Assembly: GCF_945952435.1 (NCBI RefSeq)
Contig: NZ_CAMFHZ010000012.1
Coordinates: 35,748-99,747, forward strand
DNA from: an uncultured Microbacterium sp.
Lineage (GTDB): Bacteria > Actinomycetota > Actinomycetes > Actinomycetales > Microbacteriaceae
Direction: 5' to 3'
DNA: 64,000 nt
Shown here piece after piece: positions 31,638-40,975 of the stretch. The notes beneath the pieces are model-generated. The model searched no databases, was not told where the DNA came from, and saw only the letters and a program-made list of their open reading frames with translations. The translations under genes were made by a program, and so were the position numbers. Position 1 is the first letter of the stretch, and each line of letters begins with the position of its first letter.

Positions 31638-34600
31638 ATGAAGCCGATCGATCCGCGGCTGCTGCGCTGGGCGCCCGCGGCGAGGGCGTTCCTCGGGCTG
31701 TCCGCAGCGATCGCCCTCGCGCAGACCGCGGTCACGATCGCGTTCGCCGGACTGGTCGCCGCGGGGATCGCCGCGGTGGCCGACGGGCGCTCGCCGCTGC
31801 CGGTGCTGCCCTGGCTCGGCGGCGTCGTGCTGATCCGAGCGCTCCTGCTCTGGCTGGCGGAGGGGTGGGGATCCCGTGCGGCGGCGCAGACCGGCCGGCA
31901 GCTGCGGGCGGCCGTGATCGCGGCGATCGCGCGCCGGGGGCCCTCCTGGCTGGACGGCCGGAACCGCACGGCGATCGCCGTCACGGTCGGGCACGGCCTC
32001 GACGCGCTCGACCCCTACTTCTCCCGGTACATCCCGCAACTCGTGCTCACCGCGATCGCGACGCCCGCGATCGTGGTCGTGATGTGGTGGCAGGACTGGC
32101 CGAGCGGCCTCGCGGCGCTGGTTACCCTGCCGATGATCCCCCTGTTCCTCATCCTGATCGGCATCGCCACCCGAGGTGTCCAGCGCCGTCAGCTGCAGGT
32201 GCTGCAGATGCTCGCGGCACGCTTCGCCGACACGGTGCAGGGGCTCGCGACACTGCGCCTGTTCGGCCGGGAGCGGCGGGCCGCGGCGCGGATGCGCGAC
32301 ACGGCGGACCAGTACCGCCGCGAGACGATGCGCGTGCTGCGGTACTCGTTCCTCTCCGGATTCGCGCTCGAACTGCTCTCCTCGCTCGCCGTCGCGATCA
32401 TCGCCGTGTCGGTCGGTCTTCGACTGCTGGGCGGCGAGCTGAGCCTGGGCGTGGGATTGTTCGTGCTGCTGCTGGCGCCGGAGGCGTTCCTGCCGCTGCG
32501 TCAGGTCGGCGTGCAGTTCCACGCGGCGGCGGAGGGCGTGGCCGCGACCGAGGACGTCTTCGAGATCCTCGCGGATGCGGATGCGGATGCGGATGCGGAT
32601 GCGGATGCGGATCGTCCGCCGACGGTGTCCGCGCCGGTCGGAGGCGCCGGGGACCCCGACCTCGCCGGAGCGTCGGAGGGCGACGACGCGGCGCACGGCG
32701 CAGGAGTGCACGTCCACTTCGACGCCGTCGCCGTGCATCGCGGCGACCGCACCCTGCCCGCGGTCTCGTTCGCGGCCGCGCCGGGCACGGTCACCCTGCT
32801 GGAGGGATCGAGCGGATCCGGCAAGTCGAGCCTTCTCGCGGCGCTCCGCGGCACGGCGACGTATGACGGCGCGGTGCGCGTCACCGGCGCCGCGGATCCG
32901 CGGCGGGCGTTGGCCTGGGCCGGACAGCGTCCGGGTCTCGTGCGCGGCACGATCGCGGAGAACGTCGCGCTGGGAGACTCCGCGCCCGACGCGCGGCGCG
33001 TGCGCGCGGCGCTGCACGACGCCGCGGCAGACGAGCTGGATCCGGCGCACCCGCTTGGCGTCCAGGGCGCAGGGCTGTCCGGCGGGCAGGCGCAGCGCGT
33101 GGCGGTCGCGCGGGCTCTGTACCGGCTCGGAGCCGGTGCCCGGGTACTCGCGCTGGACGAGCCGTCGAGCGCGCTCGATGCGGCGACCGAGGAGCGTCTC
33201 TGGGCGGCAGTGCGCCGCGCCGCCGACGACGGCGCCACGGTGCTGCTCGTCTCGCACCGCCCGTCGGCACGGGCCATCGCCGATCAGGTCGTCCGGATCG
33301 GCGATGCCTCCGCGGCCGGGCCGAGCGGGGCGGCGGCGCTGTCCTCGCGGGCGGGCGACGTCGAGGCCGACACGGGTCGCGGCGAGCCCGCCGTCGAGAG
33401 GGACGAGGCTCCTCGCCGGTCGGCGTCGGGCGCGGGGTCCCCCCTCGGCGCACACGAGAACGGCGCACCGATCGTCGACGAGCCGTCGATACCCGCCCTG
33501 CCCGACTCCGCCGCAGGGATCCTCCGGTTCGCGATGCCGCGCTGGCGCCGGTTCCTGCCCGGCGTGCTCGCGGGGATCGTGTCCGCAGCGGCCGCCGTCG
33601 GTCTGCTCCTCACGAGCGGATGGCTCATCGTCACCGCGTCCCTCGTGGACAACCTCGTGCCGCTCTCCGTCGCGATCGTCGGGGTGCGCTTCTTCGCCGT
33701 CACCCGCGCGGTCGGCCGCTACCTCGAACGTCTCCTCGGTCACGACGCGGCCCTCGCTCGGCTCGCCGTGCTGCGAGCGGCGGTCGTGCGCCGGCTCACG
33801 CCCCTTGCTCCCGCGGGGCTGGGGGAGACGGATCGCGGATCCGTCCTGACCGCACTCGTCGACGACGTCGAGCGGCTGCAGGACCTGCCGCTGCGCGTCG
33901 TGCAGCCCCTGCTCACCGGCGGGGTGGTCGCGCTCGCCGCCGTCGTCGTGCTCGCCCTGGTCTCGCCCGCCGCCGCCCTCGCGCTCGCCGTCTGCCTGAT
34001 TCTCGCGACGGTTGCGGCGATCCTCGTCGGCGGAATCGTCGGGGGCCGTGCGGAACGCGCGCTGAGCGCCGACCGTGCCGCCCTCGGCGCCGCGCTCGTG
34101 GACGAGTTCACGGCTCTCGACGAACTGCAGGCCTACGGCGCCGAAGGGCTCGCCCGGGATCGCATCCGCGCCGCCGACGACGCCCTCCGCCGCACAAGCG
34201 GCAGGGCGGCCCTCGCGCAATCGCTCTCCGGCGGGATCGTGTCCTTCGCTGCCGGCGCCGCCTCGGTCTGGGCGCTCGCGGTCGCCGCGCCGGGACAGCC
34301 GGGAGGTGCGGCGGACGCCGCCTGGTTCGCGGTCGCCGTGCTACTGCCGATGGCCGTGTTCGACGTGTTCCAGACCGTGCCACAGGCGGCGTCTGCCTGG
34401 CGGTCCGTCCGCGCGGGGGCAGAGCGGATCCATGCCGTCTTGCCGGCGCGTCTTCCGGCCGAGATCCGCGGGGATCGGGGGAGCGCGACCGGCGATGCGG
34501 CCGGGATCGGCGGCGGTGCCGCGACGCTGGCCGGTGCCGTGACGCTGGAGGACGTCACGGCGTCCTGGCCCGTGGCGGCGGCACCTGCGCTGACGGGCGT

Positions 34601-35243
34601 CGATCTCACCGTGGCGCCGGGGGAGCGCGTCCTCCTCACGGGCGCCAGCGGTGCCGGCAAGTCCACGCTCGCCGCCGTGCTGGTCGGGTTCCTCAACTTC
34701 GACGGCACGTATCGGATCGGCGATGCGGATGCGGGGGTGATCGCCGGGCCCGTGCTGCGCCGGCATGTGGGGCTCTGCGAGCAGGCGCCGATGCTCTTCG
34801 ACGAGGACATCCGGCAGAACCTGCTGTTCGCACGCGAGGACGCGAGCGATGCCGAGCTGCGGGCGGTGCTGGAGCGCGTGGGGCTCGGCGTCTGGGCCGA
34901 GGAACGCGGGGGGCTCGACGCGCGCGTCGGCGAAAGAGGCGCGCTCGTGTCGGGCGGCCAGGCGCAGCGGCTCGCCCTGGCCCGGGCGCTGCTGCGGGGA
35001 TTCCCGGTGCTCGTGCTCGACGAGCCCACGGCGGGCGTCGACCCGGACGCCGCGGACGTCCTCCTGAACGATCTGCTTGCCGCGGCGGGATCGCAGACCG
35101 TCATCCTCATCTCGCACGTCGCCCCGCCCGAGGGGTCGGTGGATCGCACGATCCTGCTCGAGCGCGGGGCGGTGGTGAGCGAAGGGGAGCACGCTCTGCC
35201 CTCGGGCGCAACCCCTTTGAACGGGTCAGGGGATCCGACGTAG
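31638..35243 (+). CDS. cydDC: Fused CydD-CydC thiol reductant ABC exporter
   Basis: Two TM+ATPase modules in one ORF: LLEGSSGSGKSSLL...LSGGQAQRVAVARAL and LLTGASGAGKSTLA...VSGGQAQRLALARALL. Confidence 0.93.
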   Translation: MKPIDPRLLRWAPAARAFLGLSAAIALAQTAVTIAFAGLVAAGIAAVADGRSPLPVLPWLGGVVLIRALLLWLAEGWGSRAAAQTGRQLRAAVIAAIARRGPSWLDGRNRTAIAVTVGHGLDALDPYFSRYIPQLVLTAIATPAIVVVMWWQDWPSGLAALVTLPMIPLFLILIGIATRGVQRRQLQVLQMLAARFADTVQGLATLRLFGRERRAAARMRDTADQYRRETMRVLRYSFLSGFALELLSSLAVAIIAVSVGLRLLGGELSLGVGLFVLLLAPEAFLPLRQVGVQFHAAAEGVAATEDVFEILADADADADADADADRPPTVSAPVGGAGDPDLAGASEGDDAAHGAGVHVHFDAVAVHRGDRTLPAVSFAAAPGTVTLLEGSSGSGKSSLLAALRGTATYDGAVRVTGAADPRRALAWAGQRPGLVRGTIAENVALGDSAPDARRVRAALHDAAADELDPAHPLGVQGAGLSGGQAQRVAVARALYRLGAGARVLALDEPSSALDAATEERLWAAVRRAADDGATVLLVSHRPSARAIADQVVRIGDASAAGPSGAAALSSRAGDVEADTGRGEPAVERDEAPRRSASGAGSPLGAHENGAPIVDEPSIPALPDSAAGILRFAMPRWRRFLPGVLAGIVSAAAAVGLLLTSGWLIVTASLVDNLVPLSVAIVGVRFFAVTRAVGRYLERLLGHDAALARLAVLRAAVVRRLTPLAPAGLGETDRGSVLTALVDDVERLQDLPLRVVQPLLTGGVVALAAVVVLALVSPAAALALAVCLILATVAAILVGGIVGGRAERALSADRAALGAALVDEFTALDELQAYGAEGLARDRIRAADDALRRTSGRAALAQSLSGGIVSFAAGAASVWALAVAAPGQPGGAADAAWFAVAVLLPMAVFDVFQTVPQAASAWRSVRAGAERIHAVLPARLPAEIRGDRGSATGDAAGIGGGAATLAGAVTLEDVTASWPVAAAPALTGVDLTVAPGERVLLTGASGAGKSTLAAVLVGFLNFDGTYRIGDADAGVIAGPVLRRHVGLCEQAPMLFDEDIRQNLLFAREDASDAELRAVLERVGLGVWAEERGGLDARVGERGALVSGGQAQRLALARALLRGFPVLVLDEPTAGVDPDAADVLLNDLLAAAGSQTVILISHVAPPEGSVDRTILLERGAVVSEGEHALPSGATPLNGSGDPT
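32571..32612. repeat. In-frame hexanucleotide microsatellite (GCGGAT)x7 encoding (Ala-Asp)n
   Basis: Seven perfect GCGGAT units. Confidence 0.95.
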
Positions 35244-35252
35244 CGTGATCGT

Positions 35253-35723
35253 ATGACGCGCACGGATGAGGTCGGCATGCATATCGCCGCCGCGCCGGAG
35301 CGGATCTACACCGCGTTCGTCGTCCCAGAAGTCGTGGTGCGCTGGCTCCCGCCCGACGGCATGACGGGCCGCATCGCCGTCTTCGACGCCCGTCCCGGCG
35401 GGCGGTTGCGGCTCACCCTCGCCTATCGGGATCCCTCCGAGCACGGCAAGACCGCGGGCGCGGAGGACGTGGTCCAGGGCGTGTTCGTCGAACTCGTCCC
35501 CGGGATCCGCGTCGTGCAGGACGTGGAGTTCGTCTCCGACAATCCGCTCTTCTCGGGGACCATGCGCATGACCTGGGCCGTCGCCCCTGCCCCGGGTGGC
35601 TCATTCGTCTCGATCCGCGCGGAGAACGTGCCGGACGGGATACCGGCCGCCGACCACCGCACGGGGATCACGGCCTCGCTGCGCAACCTCGCCGCGCTCG
35701 CCGCGGGTGCCGAGCCGTTCTGA
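35253..35723 (+). CDS. SRPBCC/AHSA1 family protein
   Basis: MHIAAAPERIYTAFVVPEVVVRWLPPDGMTGRIAVFDARPGGRLRLTL. Confidence 0.85.
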   Translation: MTRTDEVGMHIAAAPERIYTAFVVPEVVVRWLPPDGMTGRIAVFDARPGGRLRLTLAYRDPSEHGKTAGAEDVVQGVFVELVPGIRVVQDVEFVSDNPLFSGTMRMTWAVAPAPGGSFVSIRAENVPDGIPAADHRTGITASLRNLAALAAGAEPF

Positions 35724-35786
35724 ACTCCGCGAGGACGGGCACCGCACGATTCGCACTCGGTGCCGCGGTCGTCTAAGCTTGTCCGC

Positions 35787-35877
35787 GGTGACGTGTCCGA
35801 GCGGCCGAAGGTGCAACTCTCGAAAAGTTGTGTAGGGTAACCCCCTACCGTGGGTTCAAATCCCACCGTCACCGCCA
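35787..35877 (+). tRNA. tRNA-Ser (CGA)
   Basis: GGTGACG...CGTCACC acceptor; anticodon loop CTCGAAA; long variable arm GTGTAGGGTAACCCCCTAC; T-loop GGGTTCAAATCCC; genomic CCA. Confidence 0.95.
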
Positions 35878-35878
35878 T

Positions 35879-35907
35879 GAGAACCCCTGATAGCTCAGGG
35901 GTTCTCT
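35879..35907 (+). terminator. Hairpin terminator after tRNA-Ser
   Basis: GAGAACCCCTGATAGCTCAGGGGTTCTC followed by TGCTTTC. Confidence 0.85.
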
Positions 35908-36060
35908 GCTTTCGAGGACGAGGTCTGGCTGATCCGCGGCACAAGCCCGCGTCGTCGGCGGTCAGCGGTCGTAGATGTCGCGGCTGTGCCTGTGGCGTAG
36001 CGGGCCCCGCGCCGGCCGTCAACCCGTTGAGCCGCGAGGATTGCTAACTAGGCTAGACAA

Positions 36061-36861
36061 ATGACTCTCCTGGACCGTCCCCGCCCCGCAGATCGAGTCC
36101 GTCAGGTCGCCGTCGTCGTCGGCACCGCCGTGGCGATCGTCGGTGCCTTCCTCGGATCCGGCGCCGCCGGCGGGACGCCGATCCAGAACGCGGCGGACGG
36201 CGCCTTCGGTCCCGACGCGACGCTGCTCGCCCCGGCGGTGCCCGCGTTCTCCATCTGGTCGGTCATCTACCTCGGGCTGATCGCGTACGCCGTGCGGCAG
36301 GCACTGCCTCGACAGGCATCGCGGGCCGTGCATCGCTCGATCGGCTGGTGGGTGCTCGGATCGGCCCTCCTGAACGCCGCCTGGATCCTCGTCGTCCAGG
36401 CCGGATCCCTCCCGCTCTCGCTCGTGGTCATCGCCGTCCTGCTCGCCGTGCTCGTGACGATCCTCGCGCGCCTCCGGTCCCGTCGCCGCAGCGGATGGAT
36501 CGATGCCCTCGTCATCGACGGCACGATGGGGCTGTACCTCGGCTGGGTGCTCATCGCCACGGTCGCCGACGCGACCGCGGTGCTCGTCCGCGCGGGATTC
36601 ACCGGAGCCGGGATCGATCCCGGCGTCTGGGGAGTGCTCGTGCTGTGCGTGGCCGGCGTGATCGCCGTCGCGCTCGCCGTGTGGGATCGGGGACGGCTCG
36701 CCCCCGCGATCGCCACGGCCTGGGGCTGCTTCTGGATCGGCATCGCCCGCGCGACGGGAACGCTCGCATCCACGCCCGTAGCCGTGACGGCGTTCGTCGT
36801 CGCGGGCGCGATCCTGGTGGCGGCGCTGGCGGTGCGACTGACCTCGCGCAGACGCGCCTGA
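36061..36861 (+). CDS. TspO/MBR family membrane protein
   Basis: AVPAFSIWSVIYLGLIAYAVRQALPRQ...SIGWWVLGSALLNAAWIL. Confidence 0.75.
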   Translation: MTLLDRPRPADRVRQVAVVVGTAVAIVGAFLGSGAAGGTPIQNAADGAFGPDATLLAPAVPAFSIWSVIYLGLIAYAVRQALPRQASRAVHRSIGWWVLGSALLNAAWILVVQAGSLPLSLVVIAVLLAVLVTILARLRSRRRSGWIDALVIDGTMGLYLGWVLIATVADATAVLVRAGFTGAGIDPGVWGVLVLCVAGVIAVALAVWDRGRLAPAIATAWGCFWIGIARATGTLASTPVAVTAFVVAGAILVAALAVRLTSRRRA

Positions 36862-37079
36862 TCCCGCGACGCCCGCCGGAGCCGGGGCCCGCAGGAGAGG
36901 GCGTCCACGACACGCGCCGTCTTGCGGATCGCGCGGTTTCGTGCCCGGAACGTGCGCGTGCGCACCCCCTTCCCTGGTCCGCGGGGAGGCCAAGAATCCG
37001 CGGAAAAGTCAACGTTGTCTTCGCCCGGTCCAGGCCGCAGAGTTGACGCTCGGCGACGAGCGCCGCGGAGGGAACAGGC

Positions 37080-39170
37080 ATGGGTACCGGCAGAGAACGA
37101 CAGATCTCCGAGGAACAGCGGAGGATGGACGCGATGTCCTCGCGACGAGACGCGGAGCTGGCCCGCAGCGTCGCTGCGCGCGCGCGGGCTCTGATCGCGG
37201 AAACCTCCGAGCCGCAGGATCTCGCGGTCCGGGATGACGAGGTCCGGCGTCTGACGGACCGGATCGGCCAGCTGCGTTCCTCGGAACAGGCGCTGTGCTT
37301 CGGACGCATCGACTCGGGGAGCGACGGCTCGTCGTTGCACATCGGGCGGATCGGTCTGCGCACGGAGGCGGGCGATCCGTTGCTGGTGGATTGGCGCGCG
37401 GAGGCCGCGCGGCCGTTCTACGCGGCGACGATCGCGACGCCGATGGGGCTGCATCGGCGGCGTCACGTGAGGGCGCGCGGAGGCGCGGTCGTGGATGTCA
37501 GCGACGAGATCCTCGACGGTGCCGCTCCCGGCGAGGAGGATGTGGTCGGTGACGGACCGCTGCTCATGGCGCTGAGCAGCGCGCGGACCGGGCGGATGCG
37601 GCAGGCCGCTGCGACGCTGCAGGCGGAGCAGGACGAGATCGTCCGATCGTCGCATCTCGGGGTCATGGTCGTCGAAGGCGGCCCGGGAACGGGCAAGACG
37701 ATCGTCGCCCTCCACCGCGCGGCGTACGTGCTCTATGCGTTCCCCGCGGTCGCTCACCGGGGAGTGCTCGTGTTCGGCCCGAACCCGCGTTTCCTCGACT
37801 ACATCGCCGATGTGCTGCCGTCGCTCGGCGAGAACGGCGTGCGGATGGCGACGCTGCCCGATCTGGTCGGAGCGGCAACCACGCGGTGCGAGCCTGACGC
37901 CCTGGCGCGCATCAAGGGGCGCGCGGAACTTGCGCACGGGCTCGCTCTCTGGGTGGAGTCCCGGCAGCCCCGCCACGCGTCGCTCTCCCTGGAGACCGCT
38001 CATGGCACGGTCACCCTCGAGCCGGAGCTCGTCGAAACGGCCCGGCGGGGCGCTCTGCAGGGCGGCGTCGGACACAACCCTGCCAGGGCGCTGTTCGCGG
38101 AGCGCATCGTCGAGGAGCTCGTGAACGTCCTGGAGCAGCAGACCGCGCGCGAGCTCGCGGACTTCGAAGCCGAGCTCAGGGAGTTCCACGGCGTCGACCT
38201 CGATCGCATGTTCGGCGGCGGGTTCGCGTCGGAGCACGGGGCCGAGGCGTCGGAGGGGCTGGAGATCGACTGGGATCGGATCCGGGAGGAGCTCGTCGAC
38301 GACCCCGGCATCGACCGAACCATCGGGTCCGTCTGGCCGAGGCTCCGCGCCGAGGACGCGGTCCGGGGGCTCCTCTCCGATCCCGTCGCCCTCGCCGAGG
38401 CGCTTCCCGACGTGTCCGAACGGCGGATCGCGGAGGTCGCGGATTCCGCCGGCGACGGGTGGAGCCCGGCCGATCTCGCCCTGCTGGACGAGGCGCGTGC
38501 GCTGATCGACGGGCCTCCCGAGCTCACCTTCGGCCACATCGTGGTCGACGAGGCCCAGCAGCTCTCCGAGATGCAGTGGCGGATGCTGACGCGCCGCTGC
38601 CCCTCACGTTCCATGACGGTCGTGGGAGACCTCGCGCAGGCCGGCCCGACCACGACCATCCGGGACTGGAGCGAGGCGCTCGCTCCTTTCGCCGCCGACG
38701 GCGACGTCGTCCGTCGCACGCTGACCGTCAACTACCGCACCACCGCGGAGATCCTTCAGGAGGCGGGACCGCTGCTCGCGCGCATCGCCCCGGGGCAGCG
38801 TCCCTCGCGCTCGATCCGGAACGGCGAGCAGCCGATCGTCGTCGCCGCATCACGGAACGACCTCTCCTCCGCGCTGGTGCCGCTGATCGCCTCCACCCGC
38901 GACGATCACCCGGACGAGCTCGTCGGGGTGATCGCCTCCGCCCCGCGCACGCCGTCGCTGGAGGCCGAACTCGACGGCACCGGGGCGACCGTCGTCGCGG
39001 CGCCGGACGCGCGGGGTCTGGAGTTCGACACCGTGATCATCGTCGACCCCGACGGCATCCGACGCGCGGGCGAGGCGGGCCTCCGGGACCTGTACGTCGC
39101 GCAGACCCGCGCCACGAAGCGCCTCATCACGGTGACGGTCACGGACGAGGGGAGCGGCGTGCGCCGCTAG
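37080..39170 (+). CDS. HelD/HelR-like RNA-polymerase-associated UvrD-family helicase
   Basis: FGRIDSGSDGSSLHIGRIGLRTEAGDPLLVDWRAEAARPFYAAT; EGGPGTGKTIVALHRAAYVLY; VVDEAQQLSEMQWRML. Confidence 0.88.
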   Translation: MGTGRERQISEEQRRMDAMSSRRDAELARSVAARARALIAETSEPQDLAVRDDEVRRLTDRIGQLRSSEQALCFGRIDSGSDGSSLHIGRIGLRTEAGDPLLVDWRAEAARPFYAATIATPMGLHRRRHVRARGGAVVDVSDEILDGAAPGEEDVVGDGPLLMALSSARTGRMRQAAATLQAEQDEIVRSSHLGVMVVEGGPGTGKTIVALHRAAYVLYAFPAVAHRGVLVFGPNPRFLDYIADVLPSLGENGVRMATLPDLVGAATTRCEPDALARIKGRAELAHGLALWVESRQPRHASLSLETAHGTVTLEPELVETARRGALQGGVGHNPARALFAERIVEELVNVLEQQTARELADFEAELREFHGVDLDRMFGGGFASEHGAEASEGLEIDWDRIREELVDDPGIDRTIGSVWPRLRAEDAVRGLLSDPVALAEALPDVSERRIAEVADSAGDGWSPADLALLDEARALIDGPPELTFGHIVVDEAQQLSEMQWRMLTRRCPSRSMTVVGDLAQAGPTTTIRDWSEALAPFAADGDVVRRTLTVNYRTTAEILQEAGPLLARIAPGQRPSRSIRNGEQPIVVAASRNDLSSALVPLIASTRDDHPDELVGVIASAPRTPSLEAELDGTGATVVAAPDARGLEFDTVIIVDPDGIRRAGEAGLRDLYVAQTRATKRLITVTVTDEGSGVRR

Positions 39171-40135
39171 GCCTGCGGGCCGCGCGCGCTCGCCCGTCCG
39201 AGGTGCGCGGCGAGGCGATCCGGGTCGACGTCGAGGAGCGCCCGGTCCCAGTGCGCCAGATCCGCCGCGCGGGCATAGCACTCCTGCAGGAACCCGAGCA
39301 GGGTCGCCTCGGGATCGGCGGCCGTGCGCACGTCGCGGTAGGGGAGGATGTACTCGCCGAGGGTGTGATCGAACGATCCGGCCGTCAGCGTGCCCTCGGC
39401 GTACGTCGGCGGTGCCGGGTACGCGTAGACGTAGAACGAGCCTTCGTCGCTGCCGCCGGGCCAGAACCCGGCGGCCACGTTCTCCCTGCTCTCCGCCTCG
39501 ACCATGACCCAGGGAGGGCAGTGCGCCGGCGAGGAGGTGTCGGGTGGCGCACCCCGCCCGGAGTACCGGGTGCTGGAAAGATCCATCGAGCCCCAGAAGA
39601 GCTGGACGGGGCTGGCCTTGCCCGCGAAGCCCGCGCGCCACTGCTCGAACACCGCGTCGATCTGCAGGAGCTGCCGCCAGAAGAGGCGGACGGCGTGCGG
39701 ATCGTACGGGCGGTCCGCGGTGTCCTCGGCGAAGGGGATGGCCGTCTCGAGCTCGTTGGGTGCGGCCCAGATCGCGCACTCGATCCCGAGCGTGCGGCAG
39801 GCGTGCTCCACGGCGGAGAAGAAGTCGGCGACCGAGCGGGGGCGCAGGGCGACCGTCTCGCTCGCGCCCGTGCTGGACCGCAGCACGAGGACGCTGTCGG
39901 CGAAGTCGAACTCGGCCTCGAACGCCTCCGCGCCGCGGCGCAGGAGCGAACGCGTGCGCAGTCCGCGCGGAGTGACCTCGTACGTGACGTTCCACCAGTG
40001 GTTGAGCAGGGGCGTCGACGCCATCTCGATCTTGCCGACGATCTGCAGCCACAGATGCAGCGTCTCGCGCGTGGGCGTCCAGTCGTCGACGCGCAGTCGC
40101 GGCCACCCCGCTGCGTGCGATGCGGTGTCCCCCAT
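39167..40135 (-). CDS. DUF5996 family protein
   Basis: ETLHLWLQIVGKIEMASTPLLNHWWNVTYEVTPRGL. Confidence 0.85.
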   Translation of the reverse strand: MGDTASHAAGWPRLRVDDWTPTRETLHLWLQIVGKIEMASTPLLNHWWNVTYEVTPRGLRTRSLLRRGAEAFEAEFDFADSVLVLRSSTGASETVALRPRSVADFFSAVEHACRTLGIECAIWAAPNELETAIPFAEDTADRPYDPHAVRLFWRQLLQIDAVFEQWRAGFAGKASPVQLFWGSMDLSSTRYSGRGAPPDTSSPAHCPPWVMVEAESRENVAAGFWPGGSDEGSFYVYAYPAPPTYAEGTLTAGSFDHTLGEYILPYRDVRTAADPEATLLGFLQECYARAADLAHWDRALLDVDPDRLAAHLGRASARGPQA

Positions 40136-40382
40136 GAGATTCCTCGTTCCGGGTCGATCCTGCCGGTCGTCGCGGTCTGCCGTGCCTCTCCCGGCATCCT
40201 GGCACGAGGACGCGCTTTCGCACAGGGCGATCTACGCCGTCTCGATGCGGTCACGATCCGTCCGGCCGCCCCGCTCGTTTTCGCTGCGTTCACGGCTGAC
40301 GCATAGGGTCGGAGGGCGTGCCTCCTCGCCGGACGGCGATCCGGGGACGTGCTCACCTCGTTGACAGGAGACCGGAGAGTCC

Positions 40383-40886
40383 ATGAAAAACATCACCCTG
40401 ACCCGAATCGGCGGCGCCGCGGCGGCGCTCGTCGTCGCCGCCACCATGAGCGCCTGCTCCGCCGGCGGACAGAGCGTCGCTGACGCCTGCAAGATCGCCC
40501 AGCAGGAGATCTCGAAGGCGTCGTCGAGCGCGTCGAGCGACCTGAACTCCTCGCTGCAGCAGGCGGCGCAGGGCGACAAGGTCGATTTCGCGGCGCTCTT
40601 CCAGCCGGTCCTGGACGGTCTGTCCTCCGCGGAGAAGAAGGTCACGAACGAGAAGGTCAAGGAGCCGCTCACCGCGTTCGCGGACGAGTACAAGAGCTTC
40701 GTCAAGGTCTTCGACGGCTTCGAGATGCCCGATCTGAAGAACCTCGACGCCTCCGACCCGAACGCGATGCAGAAGGTCGAGGAGGCCCAGACCAAGGCCC
40801 AGGAGATCACCACCAAGAGCCAGGCCGCGATGACCAAGCTCACGGATGAGTCCAAGAAGCTGCAGGCGGTCTGCACCGCCGGCTGA
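40383..40886 (+). CDS. Small secreted lipoprotein, hypothetical
   Basis: MKNITLTRIGGAAAALVVAATMSAC lipobox then Lys/Ser-rich helical domain. Confidence 0.75.
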   Translation: MKNITLTRIGGAAAALVVAATMSACSAGGQSVADACKIAQQEISKASSSASSDLNSSLQQAAQGDKVDFAALFQPVLDGLSSAEKKVTNEKVKEPLTAFADEYKSFVKVFDGFEMPDLKNLDASDPNAMQKVEEAQTKAQEITTKSQAAMTKLTDESKKLQAVCTAG

Positions 40887-40903
40887 GCGCGCCGAGCGCG
40901 ACG

Positions 40904-40943
40904 GCGAAAGCCCCGGATCCGAGAGCGGATCCGGGGCCTTCGC
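40904..40943. terminator. Hairpin terminator with paired GGATCC
   Basis: GCGAAAGCCCCGGATCCgagagcGGATCCGGGGCCTTCGC. Confidence 0.85.
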
Positions 40944-40975
40944 GTGTCAGGGGGACCGCTGCGACGGTCGAGCCG

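Noticed and set aside
31059-34220. 1053-aa minus-strand ORF
   Set aside because: Antisense to the convincing cydDC gene; Arg/Gly/Asp-rich shadow ORF.
36267-38537. 756-aa minus-strand ORF
   Set aside because: Spans and opposes tspO and the HelR-like gene; no recognisable domain, consistent with shadow ORFs in high-GC DNA.
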